A stretch of DNA of 64,000 nucleotides, taken from positions 52,028,473 to 52,092,472 of the forward strand of contig NC_087062.1 in NCBI RefSeq assembly GCF_963678635.1, given 5' to 3'. Positions 34,603 to 46,330 of the stretch are shown piece after piece. Under the pieces are notes generated by a model. The model was given only the letters and a program-made list of their open reading frames with translations, did not search any database and was not told the origin of the DNA. Origin of the DNA: Symsagittifera roscoffensis. Taxonomy: Eukaryota; Xenacoelomorpha; Acoela; Convolutidae. A program made the position numbers and the translations under genes. Position 1 is the stretch's first letter. Every line of letters starts with the position of its first letter.

Positions 34603-36183
34603 CCCATCCGGGGTTTAGAGAGTTTTAATTTTTCAATGTTCTTTATTGTAGTGTAGGTTGGATGATGGTGATTTGTCTTTAGAGGTTGTGAGCATGTTCT
34701 TTTTTCTGATTTGGAAGAAGAGTTGTCATCACGATCGTTTTGGAAGATCGTATCATGATTTCTGATCAGTTTGATGAGTGTTGATCTGGTAGATAGGAAC
34801 ATTGCTATTCTCAATCTTGTCTGGACACGGCATGTAGTTCGGCTTGGGATGTAGTGCCTGGTGACTTGGATCTGTACGTATACTTGAACATCGAGATGGC
34901 CATTGTTCTATTGCAATGGATTTCCTTTGCTGCGATGCCAAGTCGTACTTCAAATCGATTGAGTGTCGTGATTGTAGGCAGCATGTCAGGTGGGTTTTGC
35001 CATTCCGTAGTTGGAGTGTGATTGGGTTGTCAAGTTCCTTACTGCTCATCTTTGGGCGGTATATTATCTATATATTGCATTGTATTATATACATATATAA
35101 ATCTTTTCCTAATCTTGTTTTTTAGTCATGATCTTGTATTAGTTTTTATCGCAAAAGCGTTATAATTTAGTTCGGTTATTTTTAAGAGCTACTCACACTT
35201 GAGTAACACTCGTCAAAAATAGTGTCGTGGGTGTCTTAAAGCGTGGATGTAGAACGGTGGGTGAGGCCGGCTATAGAGCATGCTCAAAACGTCCTCTTCT
35301 GGTGGGTTAGGCCAGAAGTGAGGGTATAATTTCGTGCTCTCTTTTTGGAGGGTCCTGTTTTAGTTCAACCTTTCATGCTATTTCTTATCACTAGTGTTTT
35401 TTTTTGTTTTCATAGTTATGTATTTTTCTCAAAAATCAAATTGTTTGTTTTGGTTTTGTCTTTCGACTTTTTGGTGTTTTGCTCTTTTGTGTTCAGACTT
35501 AAAAGTAGTCATCAAAAGAATAATTTATCTAGTTCTAAGCTGGTGTTATTCCAGTTTGGGTACTGTGGGTTTTCTTATCTTAGTCATGCTGTTAGGTTGT
35601 GGTTTATGGTGTTTAGTAAGCTTGCGTTGGTTAGTTTGGATTATAATATAATTCCTTTCCAACCGGGTTAAAGGAAAGTTTGAAACGTGTTAAAGCTTGT
35701 TAGAGTTGTTATCAGTGAAAGTTGAAACTTAAATTCATTAATTTAAACAATTCTTTGTGGGCGAGCAATGCAAATTGGGATAAAATTTATGGGCGAGAGT
35801 ATACAAAGAAGCGTCTGTAAAAGGGTTAGTACTGCTATCTGTAATTTATGAACAATTTTTATTAATTTACTTTGTGAAAATTATGAAGTTTACTACTTGA
35901 TTTGGGGGTTGAAAATATTATTTTATTTTCAATTGTATGAATATTTACTGCTTTGGTAAAAAGAATTTATATATTAATTTACTGCTTTGTATGGGATAAT
36001 TTTATTGCTTCAGTCATTGCATTTAATAATAGAAATTTATGAATTGATAAAAAGTTTCTATTTGTTATTCTGTTTTTGTTTGTAGATGGTTGATGATTGT
36101 GACTATGAAGAAAAAAGGAAAACATTGAATAAGAATGGTTAGTGTTGTTTGAATTTATTAGTTAAATATTGAATTCATATTAC
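34603..36183 (-). other. Conserved 3' non-coding region of giant element
   Basis: Lies between ORF4 and the 3' LTR. Blocks are conserved with the second element at 60058-61670: CGGATCTGTACGTATACTTG-type near 34868, GGCCGGCTATAGAGCATGCT near 35268, CCTTTCCAACCGGGTTAAAG near 35656 and several TTTACTGCTTTG words (35885-36010). No conserved ORF; plus-strand ORFs such as 35345-35671 are not preserved in the other copy. Conservation without coding suggests RNA function (export, stability or packaging) or constraint on plus-strand priming. Confidence 0.6.
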
Positions 36184-37980
36184 CTAACCGTCGGTGAAGA
36201 AACCATGGGGAAAAACATCGTGGATGATATCAGATGAGGTTAGTAGTTTAGCTAGCAAACGAATGATGTGTTTAGTTTGCAGAAGGGGCCAAACCATTTC
36301 GAGTGCTTTGATGATGTTGTGCTCTTCATTGTGAGATGATTGTTTATACGGAGTGTTTTGAATAAGGTTATATAATTTGTGATTATAGCGAATGTTATAT
36401 ATAAATTCTAGGATTCGGACTTCAACGGGCTGGAGGAATTCGTGAGGGACAATTAGTGGGCGGGATTCGTCTACATTTAGGAGTTTGGTTAGGGGACAGA
36501 AGATATACATCTGGGTGATGGGATCCTAATTTCGGAGGGTGCCTTGTAAGTTAGTGTCTTTAATGCAATAGGTGAAGTTAAGAAAAAATGGTGATGTGTA
36601 TTTAGAATTAATATTTTGATATCGATGGTGAGGTTGTCGTGCTGGTGTATTGAGGGTGTAATGGTGTTGAATGAACTTGTAGTAAGTGTATGTGTGTGTT
36701 TGTTTAGTTCGTAACATGACTTTGTGTGAACAGTGCAAATCACGTTCTTTGGGTGTGAGGAAATCAAAGGTTAGTGAAAAGTTTAATCAAAGGAAATCAA
36801 AGGTTAAATTTGTTAAGGTATGAAAAATAAGCATGAATATTTCGTAATGCTGCTGAGATAACGTTGTCAAACTTTTTATTTAAGACGTTGAGAGTGAAGG
36901 TGTATGGGGTCTTGATGAAAAACTTTTCAGTTAGTTGGGGGCTAGGAAATAGGTAGTTATTTAGAAAGAGGTCTTCATTAGGTCGGATGATGTTATGATC
37001 GTAATAATCGATAGAATAATCATTATCTGTAGGTGCTGTGAATTTGGTTAAAGATTGTCTGTATCCTATTTGCGTAAATTGTTTTGGATTTAGTGCTGTT
37101 GTTAGGAGATAGAGTTGGGTGCTGCATACTTCATTATCATAAGGGGTGTTATATAGTGGTAGTGATAGTCGATTAGTAAAGTGGTAATAAGATGTCCATG
37201 TAAGTGTAGGGTATAAAACATGCTCACTTACATAATTGGGTTTCGCATCATTGAATGGAAGTAAGTACATTGAGGGAAAAAGGGTAGACATAATTGTAGG
37301 AATTCTTTGGTATTAGTGTGAAGTGGATGATTGACAAATGTGGTGGATGTTCCTGGGTTAGATGGGAATGGGGTACTTGGGAATTTTCTTTTAAAGGTTT
37401 GGTAAGCTCGGTTGGTACTAGATGATGGGGTTGATGAGGATGTCGGGTTTTGGGAAGGTGTATAATTTGAAGAGGGGGTTGGGGTTGATGGGTTGGATGA
37501 TGTTATAGATCGTGAGAGTTGGTGAATAGTTAGTGTTTGAGGGTGTTGTAATTGTTGTTGTAGTGTTATAAAGTTATCAATTTCATGTGATATTTGTGTG
37601 TTATCTTGGTCGTTGTTATCGGATGGCTCCTTGGTTAAAGGAGAATATATGGGTGTAACATATGACATGGGAGAAGGAGGGGAAGGGGGTTCAATTTTGA
37701 CTTGGGAATGGATGGGTTGAAAGGGAGGTTGGGAAAAAGTAGATGGACTGGGTTCAGAGTTGGCAAATTCGTCTGGTGTTTCGATATCGGAGCTGTTGAT
37801 TTGGGAGATAGTGTTTTATACTGTGGTGTTGGAATTAGTATCTGATTCCATGCTGGGTGAAATGTTAAGATGAGGTGACTGAGGTGGAGGGAAAGCAAAA
37901 AGTGGGACGATGGGGAGGTTGTTCTGGAGGTTGGCTGGGTGGGAAATTGATCGATGGAGGGATCCAACTTGGCGGCTCAT
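36184..37980 (-). pseudogene. ORF4 of giant element, broken copy
   Basis: Same gene as the intact ORF4 at 61671-63464. It starts at ATG 37980 (MSRQVGSLHRS) but is split by frameshifts into fragments 37668-37228, 37291-36797, 36738-36526 and 36510-36184. The fragments keep the order and strongest blocks of the intact protein: DNFITLQQQ, TFKRKFP, TSYYHFTN, YYDHNII, EKFFIKTPY, KQTHTYTYY, NFTYCIKDTNL, LYNLIQNTPY and the end FPHGFF. Between blocks the amino acids differ widely, so the two copies belong to well-separated lineages of the family. See the intact copy for interpretation. Confidence 0.8.
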
Positions 37981-38003
37981 CGTGGGCTAAAAAGATGGTT
38001 GTT

Positions 38004-38531
38004 CTAAGAACGAAAATTAGTGGTATGTGGTTGTTCTATAATTTGCTCGTATGTGTCGTCCATGTTGGGTTGTTGAGTTATTATGTGTTGAATTGTGCTT
38101 TGTGGATAATTTGATCTCGAAGTTATGAGGTCTGTTAGGACGATACTTCTGAAATTTCGAGGTACTAATGACAGGGGGTGGTTATGGTTGAGATTTTGCA
38201 ATTGTGGTGCTGTAGGTGTTGGATTTGTATCGTTTCGTGATTCGTCATACGTGTTTAGTGTTGTTGATAGCTTGGTATAGTATTCTTTTATTTGAGCGTC
38301 TAAAAAAATTTTATTGATTGATGTTGAGAATATTCCAAAAAATCCTGCAAAAAGTATGCGTGCTACGCCTGCTTGTCTGTTTACTTGTGTGTGTATAGCG
38401 CATGTAATGTAGATTCCTTTTAAGAGAGAGAAAAGAAATCCAAGAAAACTAAACAGCTGGCTTCGGGGAACCAAACGATTGTTGCTTGTGTGCGTGTAAT
38501 AGGATCGCATTATCTTTGGTCGTTTTTGCAA
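38004..38531 (-). pseudogene. Envelope-like ORF, C-terminal membrane and tail part
   Basis: 176-codon frame. Two hydrophobic segments, GFLFSLLKGIYITCAI and ARILFAGFFGIFSTSINKIF, are followed by a hydrophilic tail with PTAP (in NPTPTAPQLQ), HPLSLVPRNFR and TYEQIIEQPHTT. All of these are kept in the second element (63461-64000). The ATG at 38531 lies in sequence unlike the other copy and is probably not the true start. Here a premature stop ends the tail about 26 bp before ORF4, so the ATGA overlap of the other copy is lost. The position after pol and the membrane anchor suggest an Env-type protein; no sequence family was recognised. Confidence 0.55.
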
Positions 38532-40680
38532 GGAAGTCTGATTCCCATGATAAATTATAGTGTCATCTTTTAAATCGCGTGTTAGTTATACTTTTTCAAG
38601 TCGTACATTTCAATCAAAAAACATTATTTCTTGGTATCCTTTATTTTTTGTATCTGCTTTACAATTTAAGGGGTTGCTTATTTCAATGTGTGGTATCCAA
38701 TTTTTATCATGGAGATCTAAGTTAATCTTCCATGTGCTCCGTGAAATGGGAATTTGCTATCTAGTCTTAATTGACATTGATATTTTTCAAGTTCAGCTTG
38801 ATGTGCGGAGTCTAGAAAAACTTGGAAGTTTTTGCCTTTATTTGATGTGTTTTTTAGTCTTTCAAGTTCATTTTTACAATCAACAGGGCTGAGGTGCAAT
38901 AGTCTTTCGATGTAACTTTGGTAGAAAGATTCATGGTATAATCTGTTTTTATTTCCGTTTGAAACTTGGGAACAATGTACTTTCCTTTCGGAAAATGCTG
39001 CTGTGAATTTGTATCCTGTTAAGGTTGTAGCTCGTGCTTTTGAGTAAATTGTTACTATTACATTTTTGTTTCGATTGATTGTGGTTCGGATTCGTATTCA
39101 GTGACTTGGTTTGTTGCAAATTTGTGTAATGTTTTTTGTTCATTTTTTTCACAGTCGTAGTGTGTGACTAGTAAATCCTAGGATCCTGTTCGAAAGTAAG
39201 GATAGTTGTGATCTGGTTTTGAAAAATTGAAAAAGAAAAGAGTCTGAAAAATTAGTATCTTAGAAGATACATGTGTACGATAGTCCTGAATATGTATTAT
39301 AAAAGGTGATATATCCAATTGTCTTTTTTGTGTATCTATCGTATTTGTAGATTATTTTTGTGGCTTTAAACGGAGGAGGTAAAAATTTAGCTGTTATATT
39401 TGTAGGGGCTGGGGGTAAAGGATGATGAATTAATTTATTTAGTTATACTGTGATTTCAGATTTTAGCGTCAAGTTGTCTTGTGTAAGAGAAAATTCAACA
39501 AATAACTTACAACTACGATTAGATTGGAATACATTCGTAGCACCCCCTCCTCTATTCGGTCAACATCACGAAAGTTACAGATTACACAACTGAACATGTT
39601 ACAATACCGGCAATATTCATAAAGGTATTCAAGACCATAATATACAATTATGGTCTTGAATATCTTCATGAATGTCTTGTCGGTATTGTAACCTGCCCAG
39701 TGCCCAGTTGTGTACTCTGTGACTTTCGTGATGTTGTCCAAATAATGGAGGGGGTGCTACGAATGTATTCCAGTATAATCGTATTTGTAAGTTATTTGTT
39801 GAAATTTCTCTATATCTGGCGTCGATATTTGTAGGAAAATTTAAAGGGAAAGGGGTTGGTGAAATTGGAGTTAAAGAAGGGATTGAAGGAAGTGAAAGAG
39901 TTTCAGGTAGTGATAAAGATGTGTCAGATGAAACGTCTATTGGATCATTCACTAAATTTGATTCGCCTTGCGGAAAAATATGTGTCACCCAATAAGGGAG
40001 TTGTTCTGTAGTGGTTTGGGGATTAAAAGGGTTTTCTCTGATTTGTTCAGATGTAGAAGTTGAACCTAAATAATCTGATGGGATGTTTGATGTATTTTGT
40101 TGTGATGGAGTCTGTGGGGTACTTTGAATTCTACTGCTAGAAAGATTTACAGGATTTGTTGTTGGTGAATGAGGTATGTTGAATTGAACTCTGGGGTTTT
40201 TAAAGATTTCTATTTCGTCTTGGATGAATAATTTGTCGATTTATTTCTAGTGTGGTTTGGTTTTGACTTTGATGTCTTGCTCTATTAAGATCTTGTTGGA
40301 GAGGGGGTTATATATTATATACTGGTTCGTATTGTGGTTCGCTCAGCGATGCTTGGCAAATTACTGGCTCTAATGGTTCGGACAATCGTGCGTGTCTTTC
40401 TTCAAATGTATATGGATTGTCTTGAAAGGAGATGGGTGTTGATGAGTGAGGTTTACTTGTTTGTGTATTTGTTTGTGTTGTTGGAGGTTTTGGGACGTTG
40501 TTGGTGGGGACTGATGTGGGGGTTGTTGATTAGCAATTTTGTGAAAATTTTTTGAAAACTATTTTTTAAAGAAGAAATTTTATTTTTATTGTAATGTTCT
40601 TCAATAAAAATGATTAAAAGTATCAATGCTAATGCGAAGGTTACGACAGTCTCCTCTTTTATGCATTTGCATACTGTCAT
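38532..40680 (-). pseudogene. Envelope-like ORF, N-terminal and middle remnants
   Basis: Minus-strand coding debris between integrase and the membrane part. ATG 40680 opens 75 codons with a strong hydrophobic helix (TVVTFALALILLIIFIEE), a possible signal anchor, then Asn/Pro-rich sequence. ATG 39988 opens a 119-codon piece (DARYREISTNN, RLYWNTFVAPPPLFGQ) that runs into a large inverted repeat. 38949-39152 gives a lysine/asparagine-rich fragment. Several frameshifts. If it is one gene with 38004-38531 it would have been about 850-900 residues. No fusion peptide or cleavage site could be defined. Confidence 0.4.
39488..39810. repeat. Long inverted repeat (foldback), ~155-bp arms
   Basis: The left arm (39488-39645) is the inverse of the right arm (39654-39810) with about 10-15% mismatches and almost no spacer (centre GACCATAATATACAATTATG). 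Shared blocks: CAACAAATAACTTACAA, ACATTCGTAGCACCCCCTCC, CAACATCACGAAAGT, TTCAAGACCATAAT. The right arm is in the coding orientation of the envelope-like ORF (minus strand) and the left arm is a reversed copy of it. Sequence divergence between the arms argues against a simple recent read-through palindrome artefact. Confidence 0.85.
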
Positions 40681-41827
40681 TATCAGAGATGTCAGAAATG
40701 TGAGAAATTTTATAAAAAGAAGAAAAATTTCTGTTCTACTGAATAGATGTTTGAAAATTTAGATGGTTATTTGAAATATCGTACCGGAAGATGTGGTCAA
40801 TGATATTGGAGATATTTTCGTAGGTTTGGTCTAGGGATTGAATAATGATGAAAAAGTTGCAAAAAGTTATCAAGGTGAGGGTGAAAATTTCTAAAATGTC
40901 GGATTTGAAAATTATACAAGATTTGAAAAAATTGGAAAGAATTGGAAAAAGATTTGAAAAATATTATGAAATTCGTGAACTGTTTGAGAAAAGAGCATTT
41001 GAAGTAGTGATTTCTTCGTCGAATTATTTTTTTGTTTTTTGAGGCAAAATTTAAGTGTGGTCGGATTATTTATTGATTTTTTGAAAAATGGGTTGGATTT
41101 CGGCCATTTTTGAGAAAGGGAAGTTTGGAGGGCTCTTTAGTGTCTTCCCGGTTTCGTTGTTTTTTATTGGATGGTTGAGGGTATCTGAGAGATATTCGTA
41201 CCTAAGGCTAAATGATCAGGTTCATTTTGTTCTTTAGGCTAATTTAATTTTTTTGACTGAGAGGTTTTTGAGGTCTAAGTTGGGACAAAATTGTTGATTT
41301 TTGTACTACTTGATAGGGGAGGGTTGTAATATTGAAGCTTTATTAATTTCAGGTGTTAATGTTTAGCGGTTTGCATATTTTCGATCTGGAAGTCTTTTAG
41401 TTATAGTTCGAGATTGGCTTGAGGGTGGTTATTTGTCGGCTAGAGAAGTCGTGTTAAAAATGAGGTGATGATTCGGAAAAGCTTCTGATTGGCTGAATTT
41501 GATTTAATTTGTTCAAGTGCTTTTCAGCATGAAATTTGAGAAAAATTTTGGTCCATGAAAATATCTTCAAGAGGTGAAAATGTTAATTAAATTAAGGTGG
41601 TTTTTGAAATTCAACTTTCTTTAATATTTTAGATTGTGGGATGAATGTTTTGTAATCTTTTCGTGGCTGATTACGAAGTCGTGAAGATTGTGTATGTGGA
41701 GATTTTCCTTTTTGATCTTGTGGTATAAATATTTCTTCAAATTTTCAATGTTTTTTTTCTGTGTGAGGTATCTTTTTGTTGTTTACATTTTTTGACATTT
41801 GTTTGTCAAGTTCTTTGTCCTTTTTAT
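40681..41827 (-). other. Region between integrase and envelope-like ORF
   Basis: No recognisable protein on either strand. A plus-strand 65-codon Lys-rich ORF (40845-41042) is low complexity. Expected to hold the splice acceptor for a subgenomic RNA, but none can be assigned with confidence. Confidence 0.35.
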
Positions 41828-43065
41828 CTAATTGTTTTTGGATGGGGTGCATATCAGTGCTTTGATTTTGATTTTGTTCTGAGCTATTTTGAATAACTTC
41901 AAGTCCTGTGAAAGAGTATAATTGAGTAAGCTTTCGCAGTGCGTACTCTTTCGGGTAAAAGATTGTTTCGATGTTGAACGATTTCTTTTTTGTTTAAGTC
42001 TGCATGTTTGTATGTCAGTGGGTTTATCAGTTATTTGATTCGGTCCTTTTTCGTGTGGATGTAATTTTTTAGAAATTCTTTTTTGTGTTGTAAAATTCAG
42101 AATTAAAACATATGTTCCTATTTTTAAATTTGTAGCTGGGGTAAATCTGGAATTTATTTGAGAATTAATGTTTTGTCTTTGTAATAGTTTTTTGTTACAT
42201 TCTGGTAAATTTCGTTGTGTTTTTTGTCTCTGTTTAAAATCCATTCGGTTTGTGTACCGGAAGCTAATTTTAAAATTTGTGGATGATGAAAATGATCTTC
42301 ATCGTGGATATGTAGTGGTAGACTGTAACATATTGATTCTTAAGTAGGTTGGCAATAACTTTGTGCAGTTTTTGAAGAGTTTGCTGTGAATATTATTAGT
42401 TCCCGTGGTTTTTGGTTAAAAAACATTTCATAGGGCGATAGTCCAAAGTTTGTTGTGATTTGTGATAGTCCAAAGTTTGTTGCAGTATATCGTGTGTCAT
42501 TTCCGTTAATGATACATCTAAGATATTCTTGTAGTGAAAGGTTGATACCTTCGACTAATCCATTAGTCCAAGGTGCGTGAGATGTACTTGGTTTGTGTTT
42601 AATGCTATATAAGTGGCACAGTGTAATGATTTCGTTGTTTATAAATTCAGTGCCGTTGTCTGTAACAAGGATTTCGGGTAATCCAAATTTTGCTATCCAG
42701 TGTTCATAAAGAGCCGTGTATGCATAATAAGCTTTACATTGAGGTACTGGGTTAAGTGCTACGTAGTGTGTGAATGCATCTACTATTACCATTATATATG
42801 AGTTTCCTTCTGAGGATGGTGATATTGGTCCTTTTGTATCAAATGAGATTCTATGATTAAAAAATAGACTTTGTCCTTTAAAATCTGTGGGTAGGTTTTA
42901 TTTAATTGACATATTCTACAATCCTTGCATAATACTTTGATCCAAATTGGTGCATTGGGGAAATAAAAAATTTGGAAAAAACTAGAGTATGTCTTTTCTG
43001 ATCCTGAATGTCCTTTAGTGTGGAGAGTATGTGAAGTATTGAATGCTATTAACATCATACTTAAG
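41828..43065 (-). pseudogene. pol: Integrase, copy A (HHCC, DDE core, C-terminal domain)
   Basis: Order on the minus strand: zinc-binding part HTLHTKGHSGSEKT … CKDCRICQLNK (43058-42800), broken by a stop and frame change near 42880-42792; catalytic core from ATG 42792 with VDAFTHY, TDNGTEF and LVEGINLS supplying Asp, Asp and Glu; then FGLSPYEMFFNQKPRE; then a C-terminal DNA-binding part after another break (42244-41828, KIGTYVLILNFTTQKRISKK). Integrase inserts the cDNA into the genome. The catalytic triad is intact, but the gene is split. It is a diverged duplicate of copy B, offset about 1,360 bp. Confidence 0.8.
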
Positions 43066-43499
43066 GGTAGACAAGGTCAATAGACAAGTAGACAATCAAT
43101 ACTCAGGACCAGATAAACGTAAAATAAATATATAGTCAAATTCATAAGCACCAAATATGCATTTTTTTTCGAGTTTTAGTGGTAATTATGTCAATTGCGC
43201 TTTTTCAGCAAGGTTTTACATTGGATTTTTTGGGTAAATTTTGTATAGCTCTTATGTAAGTCATACTTTTTGTTTTCACTAGATCTGTCGAAACAGTTGA
43301 ATGGCCAAGTTGGGATTGCTTTGACCAAACATGCAACTTGGACAAAAAGTATTAGATCACACGTTAATTATTGGAAATATTGGAGAATAAAAATTCGATT
43401 TGTCGATTTTGTTTGCTTCAGCGAAGGTGACCGGTGCTTTCGAGAAGGGCATCGATGATCACGAAGGTGGTGAGCAAGCAAATAACAATTTGTAACAAT
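43066..43499. other. Unrelated insert between the two integrase copies
   Basis: About 430 bp not present elsewhere in the element. It begins right after the conserved ACTTAAGGGTA at the 5' edge of copy A and ends where copy B loses homology near TTTGTAACAA. AT-rich with no ORF of note; probably the scar of a recombination or another insertion. Confidence 0.5.
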
Positions 43500-44626
43500 T
43501 TTTTTGTTATTTTCTGATAAACTTCGTTGTGTTTTTTTATCTCGATTTAGAATCCATACGGTGTGTGTACCGGAAGCTAATTTTAAAGTTTGTGGATGAT
43601 GAAAGTGGTCATCATCACGGGTAGTTAATGGTAAATTGTAACAAATTGAATCTTTTTTTGGTTGACAATAACCGTGTGCATTTTTATGGGCGTTTGCTGT
43701 AAACATTATTGGTTTTCGTGGTTTTTGATTAAATAACATTCGATATGGTGACATTCCTAGTGTTGTTGTAATTTGTGAATCATATGATAAGAGAAATGAC
43801 TTTACATCTGTTGACCGTTCGGTATATCGAGTATCATTTCCGTTATTGATACATAAGAGATATTCTTGTAATGAACGGTTCATACCTTCGACTAATCCAT
43901 TTGTCCAAGGTGCATGAGATGTACGTGGTTTATGTTTGATATTATATAAGTGGTATAATGTGATTAATTCGTTATTAATAAATTCGGTGCCGTTGTCTGT
44001 GACTAAGATTTCGGGTAATCCGAATTTAGCTATCCAGTGTTCGTATATGCATAGTAAGCATTACAATGGGGTACTGGATTGAGTGCTACATAGTGTGTGA
44101 ATGCATCAACAATGACCATTATATATGAGTTTCCCTCTGAGGATAGTGAAATTGGTCCTTTTGGGTCAAATGAGATTCTATGATTAAAATATAAACTTTG
44201 TGCTTTAAAATCTTGTTTTTCTGCAATTTGTTTTTGGTTTGGGTATGGTTTGTTTAATTGACATGTTATGCAATTGTTGCATAATACTTTATCCAAATTG
44301 CTGCATTTGGTAAATAAAATTTTGTATAAAGTTTGAGAATGTTTTTTTTCTGCTCCTGAGTGTCCTTTAGTGTGTAAAGAGTGGGAGGTATGAAAAGCTA
44401 TAAGCATCATACTTAAGGGTAAGCAGGGTACTTTGATATCAGTTGTTTGGTATTCTAGGATATCTTTGTTTTCATTGATAGTGTTGTTGTTAAATTTTCT
44501 AAAATATTTAAGAAGGGTTTCGTTTCCTAGTATGGTGGTATCGACTTTAAGTGGCTTGGTTTTATACTTGTGCCAAGATTTTAGTTGTCTGATGACTGGT
44601 TCAAGCTTTTGGTGTTTTTGTAACAA
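43500..44626 (-). pseudogene. pol: Integrase, copy B
   Basis: Continuous with the rest of pol (the frame 44626-44030 starts before the zinc domain). HSLHTKGHSGAEKK … CNNCITCQLNK gives HHCC; VDAFTHY supplies the first Asp. A frameshift at about 44030 separates the part with TDNGTEF and LVEGMNRSLQEYL (Asp, Glu) and SPYRMLFNQKPRKP. It is cut at about 43500 before the C-terminal domain, so copy B alone could not have been complete. Confidence 0.8.
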
Positions 44627-45083
44627 TTCGAGTGTTGTTTTTTTGGTTATTAGAAGAAAAATATTTTCAATTTCTATTTTTGATAGAGGTATTATATCTA
44701 GTGGGTCATGAAGGTTAAAAACATGGTTGATTGTATAACTTGAATCATTATTTGGTGGGCCTGATAAATTGATATTATCAGTAAGATTTTCTTTTTCTAT
44801 TAAAGGGAATAGATCTTTTTTATATAATTTTTGTTTGGCTGGTTTTTGCTGTGTGTTGGTTTTTATCCATGAGGAGTATGGTATCGGTTTGAATGTAGAT
44901 TTTCCTAATGAATCTATTTCGTAATGTTTGTTTTGACAAACTAGAAAGTGGAAAATGTTGTAGATTATTTATTTGTGATTGGTCTACATCAGTTTTTTCT
45001 GCATATTTGCATTGTAATCGTGGTTTTTTGCAATGAAAAATTTTTACATTTTGTGGTATTTCAACTGTTGTTTTTCGTGTTAG
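44627..45083 (-). pseudogene. pol: pol linker between RNase H and integrase
   Basis: Degenerate minus-strand coding sequence with stops; no separate domain recognised. Corresponds to the tether that joins RNase H to the integrase zinc domain in gypsy-type pol. Confidence 0.4.
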
Positions 45084-45790
45084 TTATTCAGGTGCTGTAT
45101 TTCTACTGAGAGTATCGGGTAGTGCGAGGTTTTTTCCTGCTGTCCAAACTATATGTAAATTTGGGAATTTCCTTAAAATTAGTTGAAATCTGTAAACTCT
45201 ATGGTTTGGGTTTAATTTTTGTGTAAAAAGAAAGATTATTGATTTATGATCTGTAAATAGAACTGTTGGATGTTTAGATCCAAGTATCAAGATTTCATAT
45301 TCTGTGAGTGTATATTTATGGCTGTGCATTCTCTCATAAATGTAGAGAGTCTAAGTTCAGACTGTGTGAATAGCCTAGAAATGCTGAAATGAGGTTCACT
45401 TTATTTGTTCCATTGTGAGATTGTAATTAAGCTGCGCCGATGCCAAAATTTGAGGCGCCGCACATGGCATAAAATGGTTGATTGGAGTCTGGAATAGTGT
45501 TTGATAATTGTTCAGTGAGAAGAGTTTTTATTTCTTCAAATTGTTTTTGGTGTTCTGTTGTCCATTCGAAATTATTTTGATGTCTAGGGATGTTATAGAT
45601 TGGCCTTAAGTATAACTGCATTTTATATACGTATTTACTTAAGAAATTTAACATTCCAAAAAATTCTTGTATTTTCGTTTTATTTGAAGATGGTTGGAGT
45701 TTTTGGGTTGCATCTATGCGATACTTTAACGGAGTCATAGTATTTCTTTCTTTAATATGTCCAAGGAATTTTACTCAAGTTAGAAAAAAG
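45084..45790 (-). pseudogene. pol: RT thumb and RNase H
   Basis: VKFLGHIKERNTMTPLKY (RT thumb) leads into FFGMLNFLSKYVYKM and FEWTTEHQKQFEEIKTLL, then RNase H starting QPFYAMCGASNFGIGAA. The usual first catalytic aspartate (…DAS…G…GA) is replaced by Gly here. After two stops RNase H resumes at 45329 with HKYTLTEYEILIL, VLFTDHKSIIFL (catalytic TDH) and ends VWTAGKNLALPDTLSRN, a common gypsy RNase H terminus. At least two frame breaks. Confidence 0.8.
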
Positions 45791-46330
45791 TGTGATTTAT
45801 CTGGGGCTGCTTTCAAGTTTTCTTGGAGTAATATTGATGATATTTTTCTAAGACAATGAACATTTCGTCTTTTGTTGGTGATTGCATAAAAACATCGTCT
45901 AAATAAGTGATTGCATTTTTATTGAGTATTATTGGTCTGAAAATTTTACTCATAAATGCTGAAAATGCTGCTGGTCCTATGGAAATTCCATAGCATAATC
46001 TGTTGAATTCGTATTGTTGATTTCCAATAACTAATTGCGTTAATCGTCGTGAATGATCATCTAGCGGCATTTGATTATATGCACTATTCATGTCTGCTGT
46101 TGTGAAGTATTTACCGTTTATTTTTGCGAGAATTACTTGAATTGGTTCAATAGGCCAATTACATTTAAATTCATCAATTAGTGAATTGAGGTATCTTGCA
46201 TCTAGAATGATTTTTAATGATTCTCCTTTTGCTAAAATGATAACGGGGTTTATGAATGTGTTACCTTTTGACTGTTCCTCTTTATTTACTGGAGATATGA
46301 TTTAATATTGTTCTAGTATTTCAAGTAATC
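45791..46330 (-). pseudogene. pol: Reverse transcriptase core
   Basis: Open from just after a TAA near 46304 to TGA 45813. RT blocks in order: INPVIILAKGESLKIILDAR, FTTADMNSAYNQMPLD (first catalytic Asp), LCYGISIGPAAFSAFM, and YLDDVF (the YxDD box). A frameshift after YHQYYSKKT moves to the thumb frame (ILLQENLKAAPDKSHFF). Copies element RNA into DNA. The palm is intact, but upstream fingers are degraded. Confidence 0.85.

Noticed and set aside
35345-35671. 108-codon plus-strand hydrophobic ORF in the 3' non-coding region
   Set aside because: Not preserved in the homologous region 60830-61170 and antisense to the element's genes.
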